A stretch of DNA of 64,000 bases, from positions 76,381 to 140,380 of the forward strand of contig JADBKQ010000005.1 of the NCBI GenBank assembly GCA_014896305.1, read 5' to 3'. This document shows positions 1-9,205 of the stretch, piece by piece (positions within the stretch are counted from its first letter, which is position 1; the number at the start of each line of letters is the position of its first letter). The notes below the pieces were generated by a model. That model did no database searches, was not told where the DNA came from, and saw only the letters and a list, made by a program, of their open reading frames with translations. The DNA comes from Limnochordaceae bacterium (GTDB lineage: Bacteria; Bacillota; Limnochordia; Limnochordales; DUMU01). Position numbers and translations under genes: made by a program.

Positions 1-3000
1 CTGCCCCCTGCTGCTCGCTCAACTTCGGCTTGCTCGCCTCCGCTTGATCCCCCTCCGGCTGGCCCCCTGCTCCTTCCGATACGGTCGCCTCCTCCGTCGC
101 TCTCGACCAGGTCTGCGGCAGGCGGTCGACCTCCACCGCCGAGTGGAGAAAGAACTGCCAGCGGACGGCGGCCGCCCGTTCCGCCCAACGGTCATCCCGC
201 CTGCTCTGCGTCGTTTCTGCAGCCGTCGTGGATGACTCCGGCAGATTGGCCAGGCGTCGCAACGCCGCTGCATCCGGATGGCGAACCCAGGCCGGCCCTA
301 ACCAGTCGAGAAAGCAGCGGCCCGCTCGCAGTCGATCCGCTGGCAGAGGTAGCCCCCTTTCACCCCACACCTCGCACCAGCGGCTGACCTGTGCGGGAAG
401 ATCTCGGAGCGCCCCCGACAAGATCAACCGCTCCCGGGCCCGGGTCATGGCCACATACAGAATCCGCAGCTCCTCCGCCCGGCTCTGGGCCTGCGCCGTG
501 GCGGCCACCGCCTCTTGCGAGGGCAGCCGCACACTCACACCCTGGGCCCGATCCACCGCTGCCAGGGCAATGCCGATATCTTCGTGAAACAGGACCTTCT
601 GCCGCACATCTTCGTCGTTGAACGGATCTCCCAGCCCGGCGACGATCACCACCGGAAACTCCAGCCCTTTGCTATTGTGAATCGATAGGATTTGCACAGC
701 CTCTTCTGCACCCGCGCTGGGCACGACCCCGGGTGACTCCGACCCTGCTTCCTGCAGGTTTTGTAAGAAACGGACACAACGGGCCAGACCCTGGCGGGCA
801 AACCCGTCAAACTGGCGGATCACCTCGTAGAACGCCTGCAGGTTGGCCTGCCGCTGGCGGCCGCCAGGTAATCCCCCGCAGTACTCATAATAGCCGGTCT
901 GTTGCCATACCTGCCAGACCAGCTGGCCCAAAGGCTCGCGCCGGGCCTGGGTACGCCACTGGTTTATCCGCGTCGTCCACCGCTGCATCTTTTCGGCCAG
1001 CGGCCCCGCGGACTGCGCCGCCTGCCGGCAGCTGTCCCATAGGTCCTCGGCAGGGTAGTACGCCCGCAGTTGGGAGAGTTCCTCCACCGTCAGGCGGTCC
1101 ACCCCTCCCAGTGGGGAACATAAGACCGCCGCCAGCGGAATGTCCTGACGTGGATTATCCAGCGCCTGTAAGAACGAAAGCATCTGCTCAAGTTCTATGG
1201 TATGAAAAAGCCCGCTCCCATGCTGCGCCACCGCCGGAATGCCCGCTTGTTCCAACCCCTCGAGGTAAAAGCGCAGATGCGACCAGGAACGCAGCAAGAT
1301 CACCACGTCCCTGGGGGTCAGCCGCCGGTACGCTTGCGCCTGGTTATCCCAGACCAGGTGGTCGGCTTCGGGCTCACTGGAAGCGGGGTGCAGCAGACGG
1401 CGTACCCGTTCCGCTATCCAGATTGCCTCCCGTTGCGCCCGGGTTTGCGCTTCGGCCTCACTTTCCTGCTGCCCGTCCCCCTTGCTCTCCTCATCCTCCA
1501 CCGGCTCTTCACCCTGAGGGGAGGCCCAGGTCACATCCGGTTTCGCCTCAATCAGGTGCACCTCCACCGCCGGCTCGCCGCCCGTCCCGGGCACAGGCGG
1601 GTAGGAAAGACCCGGCCGCAACTCCTCATCGTCGCCATAATCCAGCTCCGCCCAGTCGGCCTGCATCACCTGGCGAAAGGTCCAGTTAACAGCCGCCAGA
1701 ATCCCGGGCCGGCTGCGGAAGTTCTCCTGCAACACCAGACGGTGGGGTCCGTCCCCGGCCCGCTGCCCGTTCCCCATCGGCTCACCGTCAGTGACCACGG
1801 TCACGGTCTGGGCGGGTGAACCCAACGGTGGGTAAGTCCGGTAGCGCTGCAAAAAGATCGTCGGGTCGGCGTGGCGGAACCGGTAAATGCTCTGTTTTAC
1901 GTCACCCACCAGGAAACGCCGAGCGCCCCGGGCGAGGTGGGCCAGGATCTCTTCCTGCAATGGGTTGATATCCTGATACTCATCGACCAGCACTTCGACG
2001 AACGAGGGTTCATCGCCAGCAGTTGGATGTCCCTCTTGCCTCAAGCCTTCCCGCGACGGCGCCTGGGCCCGTCCCTCGAGCCACTGTAAGGCCAGGTGCT
2101 CCATGTCCCCAAAGTCGATCAGGTTCAGCTGCCGTTTCCGCTCGGTGAGACGCTGGTCAAACTCCAGAACTAACCTGACCAGCGCCTGCACGACCGGTCG
2201 CTGCTGCGAGAAGAAGGAGTGGAGTTGGGGTATAGAAAATGAAAACAGATCAGCAACTCGTTTCCAGTGATCACGCACCCGGTCGTATTCATGTTTGGCC
2301 TGTTGCAGGGCGATGGGGTCAGGCTGGGCCAGGGCAGCGGGCCCGTTTTCGCCCGCCGGTCGCCGCCGGCGGGACTCCCCCGTGGTGGGTAGGGAAGGCA
2401 GCGGGGCCGCCACTTGATCCCGCAGCTCGTCCCACTCGATCTCTTTGACCGGACGCGAAATCACGGATTGCAGCTGCAGCCAGCGGTCGCTCGCTTCCTG
2501 CAGGGCCGGCAGGTACCAGTGTGGCCCGGTGGGTCGATCGGCCCACCTCCGTGCTCGGGTGAGGGCTGCCAGCGCTTGTTCAATCTGCCGTTGAGTCCTC
2601 TGCTGGAGCGCCTGTCGCCAGCTGGCCGGCCACGCCTGCCAGGAATGGGCGGAGAGCGGCTGGTCCACCCAATCATAGCTGTTGAACAGCTGTTGCCACC
2701 ACCGGCGAGGGTGAGGTAGGCTCTCGCCATAATAGTACAAGCGCAGGAGGATCCCAGGGATCTCCTCCACCCCTCGCCGTCCCCCGTAATTGTGCAACAG
2801 GTGGAACAGCCCTTCGTCGCCGCCACGGCTTGCCTGGTGGTAGGCTTGCTCCAGGACTTCGTCCAAAACCTCCTGTCGCAGCAAGGCCATCTCCTCCGGG
2901 CTGGCCACGCCCACGTCCGGATCCAGCTGCAAGTCCAGGAAGTGCCGCCGGATCAGCTCTAGGCAGAACGCATGCAACGTACAGATTTGAGCCCGGGGCA

Positions 3001-3280
3001 GCAGGGCCAACTGCCAGGCGATGCGCCGGTCCGCAGGGTTGTCGGCCGCCAACTGGCGGAGCCGGGCCTCCACCCGTTCTCGCATCTGGACAGCGGCCGG
3101 ATCGCTGAAAGTCACCACCAGCAGCTGGTCCCAGGAGATCGGCTGCACGGGGTCGAGCAAGAGCGTCACCAGCCGCTCGGTCAACACCGCGGTCTTCCCC
3201 GCCCCCGCCGAGGCAGCTACCAGCAACGTACCGCTCCGGTCGTTAATCGCCTGCTTTTGGCTGCTGGTCCACGCCTGCAT
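1..3280 (-). CDS. addA: AddA helicase-nuclease subunit (3' end cut by window edge)
   Basis: Helicase/nuclease subunit of the AddAB complex, which resects double-strand breaks and loads RecA. About 1093 residues are visible; the frame stays open to base 1, so the C-terminal nuclease part is missing from the window. The start ATG opens MQAWTSSQKQAI, and a Walker A motif (ASAGAGKT) follows near residues 24-31, then the superfamily 1 motif around LHAFC near residue 108. Toward the left edge the protein enters a Glu/Ala/Gly/Ser-rich linker. The start lies inside the end of addB (38-base overlap), the usual addB-addA order. AddA is normally about 1200-1250 residues, so roughly 100-200 are absent. 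Confidence 0.93.
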   Translation of the reverse strand, partial: MQAWTSSQKQAINDRSGTLLVAASAGAGKTAVLTERLVTLLLDPVQPISWDQLLVVTFSDPAAVQMRERVEARLRQLAADNPADRRIAWQLALLPRAQICTLHAFCLELIRRHFLDLQLDPDVGVASPEEMALLRQEVLDEVLEQAYHQASRGGDEGLFHLLHNYGGRRGVEEIPGILLRLYYYGESLPHPRRWWQQLFNSYDWVDQPLSAHSWQAWPASWRQALQQRTQRQIEQALAALTRARRWADRPTGPHWYLPALQEASDRWLQLQSVISRPVKEIEWDELRDQVAAPLPSLPTTGESRRRRPAGENGPAALAQPDPIALQQAKHEYDRVRDHWKRVADLFSFSIPQLHSFFSQQRPVVQALVRLVLEFDQRLTERKRQLNLIDFGDMEHLALQWLEGRAQAPSREGLRQEGHPTAGDEPSFVEVLVDEYQDINPLQEEILAHLARGARRFLVGDVKQSIYRFRHADPTIFLQRYRTYPPLGSPAQTVTVVTDGEPMGNGQRAGDGPHRLVLQENFRSRPGILAAVNWTFRQVMQADWAELDYGDDEELRPGLSYPPVPGTGGEPAVEVHLIEAKPDVTWASPQGEEPVEDEESKGDGQQESEAEAQTRAQREAIWIAERVRRLLHPASSEPEADHLVWDNQAQAYRRLTPRDVVILLRSWSHLRFYLEGLEQAGIPAVAQHGSGLFHTIELEQMLSFLQALDNPRQDIPLAAVLCSPLGGVDRLTVEELSQLRAYYPAEDLWDSCRQAAQSAGPLAEKMQRWTTRINQWRTQARREPLGQLVWQVWQQTGYYEYCGGLPGGRQRQANLQAFYEVIRQFDGFARQGLARCVRFLQNLQEAGSESPGVVPSAGAEEAVQILSIHNSKGLEFPVVIVAGLGDPFNDEDVRQKVLFHEDIGIALAAVDRAQGVSVRLPSQEAVAATAQAQSRAEELRILYVAMTRARERLILSGALRDLPAQVSRWCEVWGERGLPLPADRLRAGRCFLDWLGPAWVRHPDAAALRRLANLPESSTTAAETTQSRRDDRWAERAAAVRWQFFLHSAVEVDRLPQTWSRATEEATVSEGAGGQPEGDQAEASKPKLSEQQGA

Positions 3281-6200
3281 CCCCATTCCTCCCGTTGGCC
3301 AAGTCCCGATAGCGGTGAGCCGGCAGCCGCCGGTCAAAGCCGCAAACCGCATGGTATGGGCAGAACGTGCACGCCTGCGAACCGTCCTCGAGACGGTACG
3401 GTTGGGGTGTCACCTCGCCGGAAAGGATCTGCTGCCCCAGTTGAACGACCTTCCGGCTCGCGGTCTCCAACAGCTGCTGCATGCCTGCGAGGTCCAGGGG
3501 TTGCGACCCGCGCCGACTGGGAGTGCCGTCCTTCTTGATGCTGACCGGCACCAGCAGCGACGTACCCGACTGTCCACCCTGGTATTGTCGATCCAGTAGC
3601 TCCCGTACGGGGGACTCCCACACTAGAGGGCCTTGCAGTCTCCATAGGTTTCGCCGTTTGGCTGCCAGTTTCTCTGGCGTCAGGGCCATGAGCTCGGCCG
3701 GACGCAGTGTCAGCAAGGGATCACCGACAGGGAAATAGAAAGCGCCCGCCGGTACCACCTGCTCGAGGGGGACGCCCATTTCCCTCGCCACGAGAAGGCA
3801 GGCGACGGCCAGGTATGCCACCAGTTGGACGGCCAGCCCCCATTCCAGCTGCCGGGGTTGCCAGGTCGATACGCGGCCTGTTTTGTAATCGATCACCCTC
3901 ACGTAGAAGCAGCCATCTGTCCGAGCCAGGTCGATCCGGTCGATGCGCCCGCGCACATGCAAGGGCGGTCCCTCACGAAGAGGGAAGATCTCTTCAAACG
4001 GCACCTCCACACGCCAGGGTCGAAAAGCACTCTCCTGGATCTGGGCCAGGAGTGGGGGTAGGCTGGCTGTCAACACTCGTCGGATCACCTGTTCCTGGTA
4101 GAACAACCGTCCCGACCGGGGCAGCTCCCGTTCCAGCTCTTGCTGCAATCCATCCAGAATCCGGTCCAGCAGGCTCTTCGCTTGTGCGGCGGTGAGCCTT
4201 TCCCAACCCCCGGTTACAATGGGGCCGTCTGCCGGACGGTCATAAGGGTCATGTGGATCCTGTCGCCCGAGGTGCGATTTCACTTGCCGCGCCCACCGTT
4301 CCCAGGCTGCATGGACCACCTGCCCGAAGAGTACCGCCCCCAGCTCGGGCCGCTCCCACTTCTGCAGGCGCCAGCCATAGGCCGCCAGGTGTTGAAACGG
4401 GCAACTGGCCAACGTTTCCAGGCGGGAGATGCTGGTCCGTACAGGCTGACCATACAGCGCGAGGGTCGTCGCCGGACTCAGAGGCGGGATCGCTCCTGTC
4501 TGGCGGGGGGCGTCCAGGATCCAGTTAGCCACGGGATCCGCGAGGGCTTGCCTGTACACTGAGGTCTGCTGCGCACGACGCTGCCGGACGGGGTCCGCCT
4601 GCACCCAGCGGCCCGCCCATTCCCGCAGGTTGGTCGGCAACAGATCGTCCTCGCTCAGGATCTGTTGTGGGCACAGGCCGAATCGTTCCTGCAAGCCCAC
4701 CCACCAAGAGGCCGCAGACATGGGCCGTCCCGCCGAATCGGCCAGTGGGTAACTGGCCCAGAGAAAGTCGCTGGCCCGAGTAGCTGCAATGTAGACGAAG
4801 TACGGCTGGTGAAGGAGCCGCAGCTTTGCACTGTCGGCCAACGCGACGCCGGCCTGAGCCAGCAGTTCCCGCTCCGGATCCGCCAGCACGGCGTCCTCGC
4901 GAGGCACCGCGGGAAACTCGCCGGCAGCCGCCCCCAAAAGCAACACGGCTCGCACGGCAGGCAGCCGCGACCGCTCTACCGTGCCGATGACCACCTGGTC
5001 CAGGCTTGGGGGAACCAATCCCAGCGTCAAAGAGGCAAGACCACTCTCCAACACCTGCCGAAACTCCTCAGCGGTCAGCGGCTGATCGCCCAAGCCTACG
5101 ACCAGCTCATCCAAGAGCCCCACCAACTGTTGCCAAACTTGCCGATCTTCCTCGGCCGCAACCAAGTTCCCCTCTTGCCTTTCGGTCTCCATCCAGCGCT
5201 GCAACTGATCCGGCAGATGGACTTCCTCCCACAGCTGATAAAGCGCGGTGGCATACGCCCGGGCAGCCGCCTGAGGAGAACCAGCTCCGGCCGCCCGCAG
5301 GCGACGGGCCAATCTCCGGAGCGGATCCACCGCCCGGCGCCGGATGGAATCCAGCTCAGCCAGTTGCGACGCCGGGGAGTCGCGACCAGTACTGCCCGGC
5401 TCTTCTTCGTTCAGGGTGTGGCGCCGCCAATGGGTCCAAGGTTCAGAAGTGGCCCAGGCCGCCTCGCCATTGACCCCGTGCCAAACCGCATACTCTTCCA
5501 GGCGGTCGACCTCGTCCCGGCTCACCCCGGCCAGATCGGTCTTCAGATACTGCAGCACATCGGCCGTCTGCCAACCACCGGTGACGACCGCCAGCGCTGA
5601 ACGGACCAGCTCCACCGCGGGATGGTGGGTAAGACTGCGACGAATGTCCAGAAAGTAGGGGATGCCCCACTGTGTCAGCACATTCTCCAGCCATGCCTGG
5701 TAAGGTTCGAGAGACCAGACAAGGACTCCAATGTCCCGCCAACGCCAGCCACGATCCTGAACCAAGAGCCGAATCTGTTGCGCCGCTGCTTCCACCTCCA
5801 GCCGCCGGCTGGCCGCCTGAACCAGGGTGACCGCTGGTGGCTGCGAGGCCGTCTCTGGAGAACCACCACCGTTCGGTAAGGCCACACTCCCTGCCTGGGC
5901 CGGTACCGGCGAAGGGGGGTAGCTTGTTTCTCCCGCTGACCAGAACCCTTCCACGGCCGCCAGGAGTGGGCAGTGAGCAAAACGAGCCGGTGGCAAGGAA
6001 ACGGAGTCTAGCCGCAGCGGGGGCAAGATGGGCACTTTGAGCTGCTCAGCCAGGCGCAACAACTGAGCGGCCGTCCGTTCCGTGGGAGCAAACAGCCCCA
6101 GGGTGTCTGGATCGGCCAGCGTCGATCCGTCCGCCGCGGTCGCGTGGGCCCGGCCAAACCGCCGGCTGTCCAGGCACAAGGCGACCTCGGTCTGGGAGGC

Positions 6201-6887
6201 CTGCCCCAGGAGAGCCGCCAGCAGGCGAAGCTCTTGAGGAGTAAATCCGGCGAAGCCATCCACCCAGACCCGGCACCCGCGCCACTGTCCCATCCCTGAC
6301 AACCGTTGGGCGGCCAGATCCAAAAGCTGGTCCGGGCTTGTACATTCCTGCTCTTCCCGTTCCCGGTAGACCCGGTAGATCCGCTCCAGATCCCGCACTT
6401 TCGCTACCAGCGTCTGGCTCTGGCCCCGGGTCTCTCCCTCGCTCAGTAGCTTCTCCAAGCCCGTGCGCAGCTCGTCCGGAGAGTGAGCATACGCTCGCAG
6501 TTCACCCAACGTGCGCTGCAATCGCTCCAGAAAGCCGGGCTGCCGCCAGGATTGCCCGAAGATCTCTAACGTACCTTCCAGCTGCAGTAATACGGCCCGC
6601 AAAAGCATGCGTCGGCCCAGTTCACCCAGTTGGGGCCGGGCAGCCCCCCCGGTCTGCAGGATCACCCGACGGGCCAGACGAGTAAACGAAAGCACCTGGG
6701 CCCGGGCAAACCCCGGCAGGTCTGGCATCTGGATCAGCATTCGTTCCATCTGGAAGGTGGCCTGGTCCGGAACGAGGAACACAAGCGGCGGCCCGTCGGG
6801 TGAGTGGCGTAACTCTGCTCGGATGGACTCCAGGCAATACTGAGTCTTGCCGGTCCCTGCTCTCCCCAGTATCAAGCGCAAACTCAT
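3243..6887 (-). CDS. addB: AddB helicase/nuclease subunit
   Basis: Second subunit of the AddAB recombination nuclease, 1214 residues. A Walker A-like GRAGTGKT sits at residues 8-15. The C-terminal third has the RecB-type nuclease signature (GRIDRIDL followed by VIDYKTG) and cysteines fitting the iron-sulfur cluster of AddB: one in ASCPFQHL and three in ACTFCPYHAVC near the end. The open frame extends 87 codons upstream, but I chose the ATG giving MSLRLILGRAG because it matches the family start and has a GGGGG-type ribosome site 8 bases ahead. It overlaps addA by 38 bases, implying coupled translation. Confidence 0.95.
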   Translation of the reverse strand: MSLRLILGRAGTGKTQYCLESIRAELRHSPDGPPLVFLVPDQATFQMERMLIQMPDLPGFARAQVLSFTRLARRVILQTGGAARPQLGELGRRMLLRAVLLQLEGTLEIFGQSWRQPGFLERLQRTLGELRAYAHSPDELRTGLEKLLSEGETRGQSQTLVAKVRDLERIYRVYREREEQECTSPDQLLDLAAQRLSGMGQWRGCRVWVDGFAGFTPQELRLLAALLGQASQTEVALCLDSRRFGRAHATAADGSTLADPDTLGLFAPTERTAAQLLRLAEQLKVPILPPLRLDSVSLPPARFAHCPLLAAVEGFWSAGETSYPPSPVPAQAGSVALPNGGGSPETASQPPAVTLVQAASRRLEVEAAAQQIRLLVQDRGWRWRDIGVLVWSLEPYQAWLENVLTQWGIPYFLDIRRSLTHHPAVELVRSALAVVTGGWQTADVLQYLKTDLAGVSRDEVDRLEEYAVWHGVNGEAAWATSEPWTHWRRHTLNEEEPGSTGRDSPASQLAELDSIRRRAVDPLRRLARRLRAAGAGSPQAAARAYATALYQLWEEVHLPDQLQRWMETERQEGNLVAAEEDRQVWQQLVGLLDELVVGLGDQPLTAEEFRQVLESGLASLTLGLVPPSLDQVVIGTVERSRLPAVRAVLLLGAAAGEFPAVPREDAVLADPERELLAQAGVALADSAKLRLLHQPYFVYIAATRASDFLWASYPLADSAGRPMSAASWWVGLQERFGLCPQQILSEDDLLPTNLREWAGRWVQADPVRQRRAQQTSVYRQALADPVANWILDAPRQTGAIPPLSPATTLALYGQPVRTSISRLETLASCPFQHLAAYGWRLQKWERPELGAVLFGQVVHAAWERWARQVKSHLGRQDPHDPYDRPADGPIVTGGWERLTAAQAKSLLDRILDGLQQELERELPRSGRLFYQEQVIRRVLTASLPPLLAQIQESAFRPWRVEVPFEEIFPLREGPPLHVRGRIDRIDLARTDGCFYVRVIDYKTGRVSTWQPRQLEWGLAVQLVAYLAVACLLVAREMGVPLEQVVPAGAFYFPVGDPLLTLRPAELMALTPEKLAAKRRNLWRLQGPLVWESPVRELLDRQYQGGQSGTSLLVPVSIKKDGTPSRRGSQPLDLAGMQQLLETASRKVVQLGQQILSGEVTPQPYRLEDGSQACTFCPYHAVCGFDRRLPAHRYRDLANGRNGDAGVDQQPKAGD

Positions 6888-7057
6888 CTTGTGGCCCCCT
6901 GTCCCTGGTACGTCACATTGTACGGCCGGATAGCCAGTTCCTGCTGGCACGGGACGGCTCGCTCTCGCCCACCGACTCGCTTTCGCCGCAGCTGAACAGG
7001 GGAGGCTGCCCGCTCTCCTTTCCCGGAGGCGACAAACCCGAGACGACCGCTGGATTG

Positions 7058-7087
7058 TTGCTTGTGGGCAAGCCTGGATCGTGATAC
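7058..7087 (+). promoter_or_regulatory. Putative sigma-A promoter for fba
   Basis: TTGCTT (7058-7063), an 18-base spacer and TGATAC (7082-7087), about 115 bases before the fba start. It lies in the 315-base spacer (6888-7202) between the divergent addBA and fba genes. On the other strand a TACAAT hexamer (6917-6922) lies 30 bases ahead of addB but has no recognisable -35 partner. I see no small gene in the spacer. Confidence 0.4.
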
Positions 7088-7184
7088 AGTGCAGGAAGCA
7101 GAAAGCGGACCCGCCAGAGGCCAGATCCCGGTGGGGAAGGCTACTCATGGTGGGTCCGCAGCTGTCTATGAAGGGTCAGTTTAG

Positions 7185-8200
<1,016 letters not shown>

Positions 8201-8231
8201 CCCCGGTGTGCTCCTACTGGTTCTCCACCGG

Positions 8232-8978
8232 CTAGCTCTTCTTCTGCGCCAGGCTGCCAGCGGCGTTCTCCTTCTGGCTGGCAGCCACCGCCTCCTGGGC
8301 CGTCTGCACCAGTACGTCCGGAGACAGAATCCCCCGGTGCATCTTCAAGATCGTGCCATTGCTGCTGATGAAATAGGTTGTCGGGATGGCAGAGACCCGA
8401 TAAGCTTGAGCGACCTCCCCCTTGGTGTCCAGCGCGATCGGCCACTGATAGCCGCCTTGTTGCAGGAAAAAGCCGACGGTCTGTGCATCCTCCATGATGT
8501 CCACGCCGAGCAATACCGCTTCCGGCGGCAGACGCTTGTCCGTCAGCACGCTCCTGAACCACGGCATTTCCATCTGGCAAGGTGGACACCAGCTGGCCCA
8601 GAAGTTGAGGATGACAACCTTGCCCCTGTAATCGGACAAGCGCAGCCATCCCCCGCCGGAGCGAAATAAATAAAAATCGGGGGCAGCCTGGCCCGCCTGG
8701 GCAGTGGCTGTGGCGCGCAGGCCGGGTTCGAGCCCGTCGGGCGCGAGCTTGGGCGGCTCCGGGAACGTCACGGGCGCAGCTGCCACGGTGTTCGCCCCTG
8801 CCTCCCTGCCGGCTGTCGCCCCCTGCGAGTCCGTCGCCGCTGAACCCCCTCCCTCGTGTCGTCCCCACCAGAACCCGCCGAACACAAGAGCCCCCATGGC
8901 CAACACGACCAGTCCGCCACCTACCCATATCTTCCAACGTTGAGCGCTCCAGGCCCTCCGAATGGGACAGTCGCCCAA
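8232..8978 (-). CDS. Membrane-anchored ResA/TlpA-type thiol-disulfide oxidoreductase
   Basis: Extracytoplasmic thioredoxin-like reductase of the ResA/TlpA family, 248 residues. Such proteins keep cysteines reduced outside the cytoplasm, for example in apocytochrome c. One N-terminal membrane segment (about residues 17-38) is followed by a Gly/Ala/Pro-rich linker and a thioredoxin domain with CPPC at residues 131-134 in FWASWCPPC; the cis-proline motif AIPTTYF comes later. I chose the TTG start at 8978 because AGGAGG (8986-8991) lies 7 bases ahead; the longer frame has no comparable site. No cytochrome maturation genes are nearby, so the substrate is unknown. Confidence 0.88.
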   Translation of the reverse strand: MGDCPIRRAWSAQRWKIWVGGGLVVLAMGALVFGGFWWGRHEGGGSAATDSQGATAGREAGANTVAAAPVTFPEPPKLAPDGLEPGLRATATAQAGQAAPDFYLFRSGGGWLRLSDYRGKVVILNFWASWCPPCQMEMPWFRSVLTDKRLPPEAVLLGVDIMEDAQTVGFFLQQGGYQWPIALDTKGEVAQAYRVSAIPTTYFISSNGTILKMHRGILSPDVLVQTAQEAVAASQKENAAGSLAQKKS

Positions 8979-9024
8979 TCCAATCCCTCCTCGTCTTCGG
9001 ATACCCCTCGGAGTATCCTGCTTC

Positions 9025-9054
9025 ACTATACCAGGATTGGCTCGCGTCAAACAA
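9025..9054 (-). promoter_or_regulatory. Putative sigma-A promoter of the ResA-like gene
   Basis: TTGTTT (9049-9054), an 18-base spacer and TATAGT (9025-9030). Transcription would begin about 40 bases ahead of the chosen TTG start. This argues against the longer reading frame, which would begin upstream of the promoter. Confidence 0.5.
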
Positions 9055-9130
9055 GCGGATCCGTTGGAGCTAGCATCCCAGGCTGGGGCCAGATCGACAC
9101 CCCGGGTTGTAAGCCAGATCAGGTCAATAC

Positions 9131-9158
9131 AAAACGGGCCCGGAAGAACCCGGGCCCG
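9131..9158 (-). terminator. Rho-independent terminator after the GH42 gene
   Basis: A perfect 9-base stem (CGGGCCCGG/CCGGGCCCG, 9135-9143 and 9150-9158) with a 6-base loop. In the minus direction it is followed by TTTTGT, starting about 48 bases after the GH42 stop. It separates that gene from the downstream ResA-like gene, which has its own promoter. Confidence 0.75.
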
Positions 9159-9205
9159 CCCCCATCCTCGTGTTGAGGAGCTCTGCAACCCCTCTGTCAA
9201 CCCTT

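Noticed and set aside
733-1689. A 318-codon open frame on the plus strand
   Set aside because: It is the antisense shadow of addA; Pro/Arg/Gly-rich translation, no ribosome site, no family likeness. High GC makes such frames common here.
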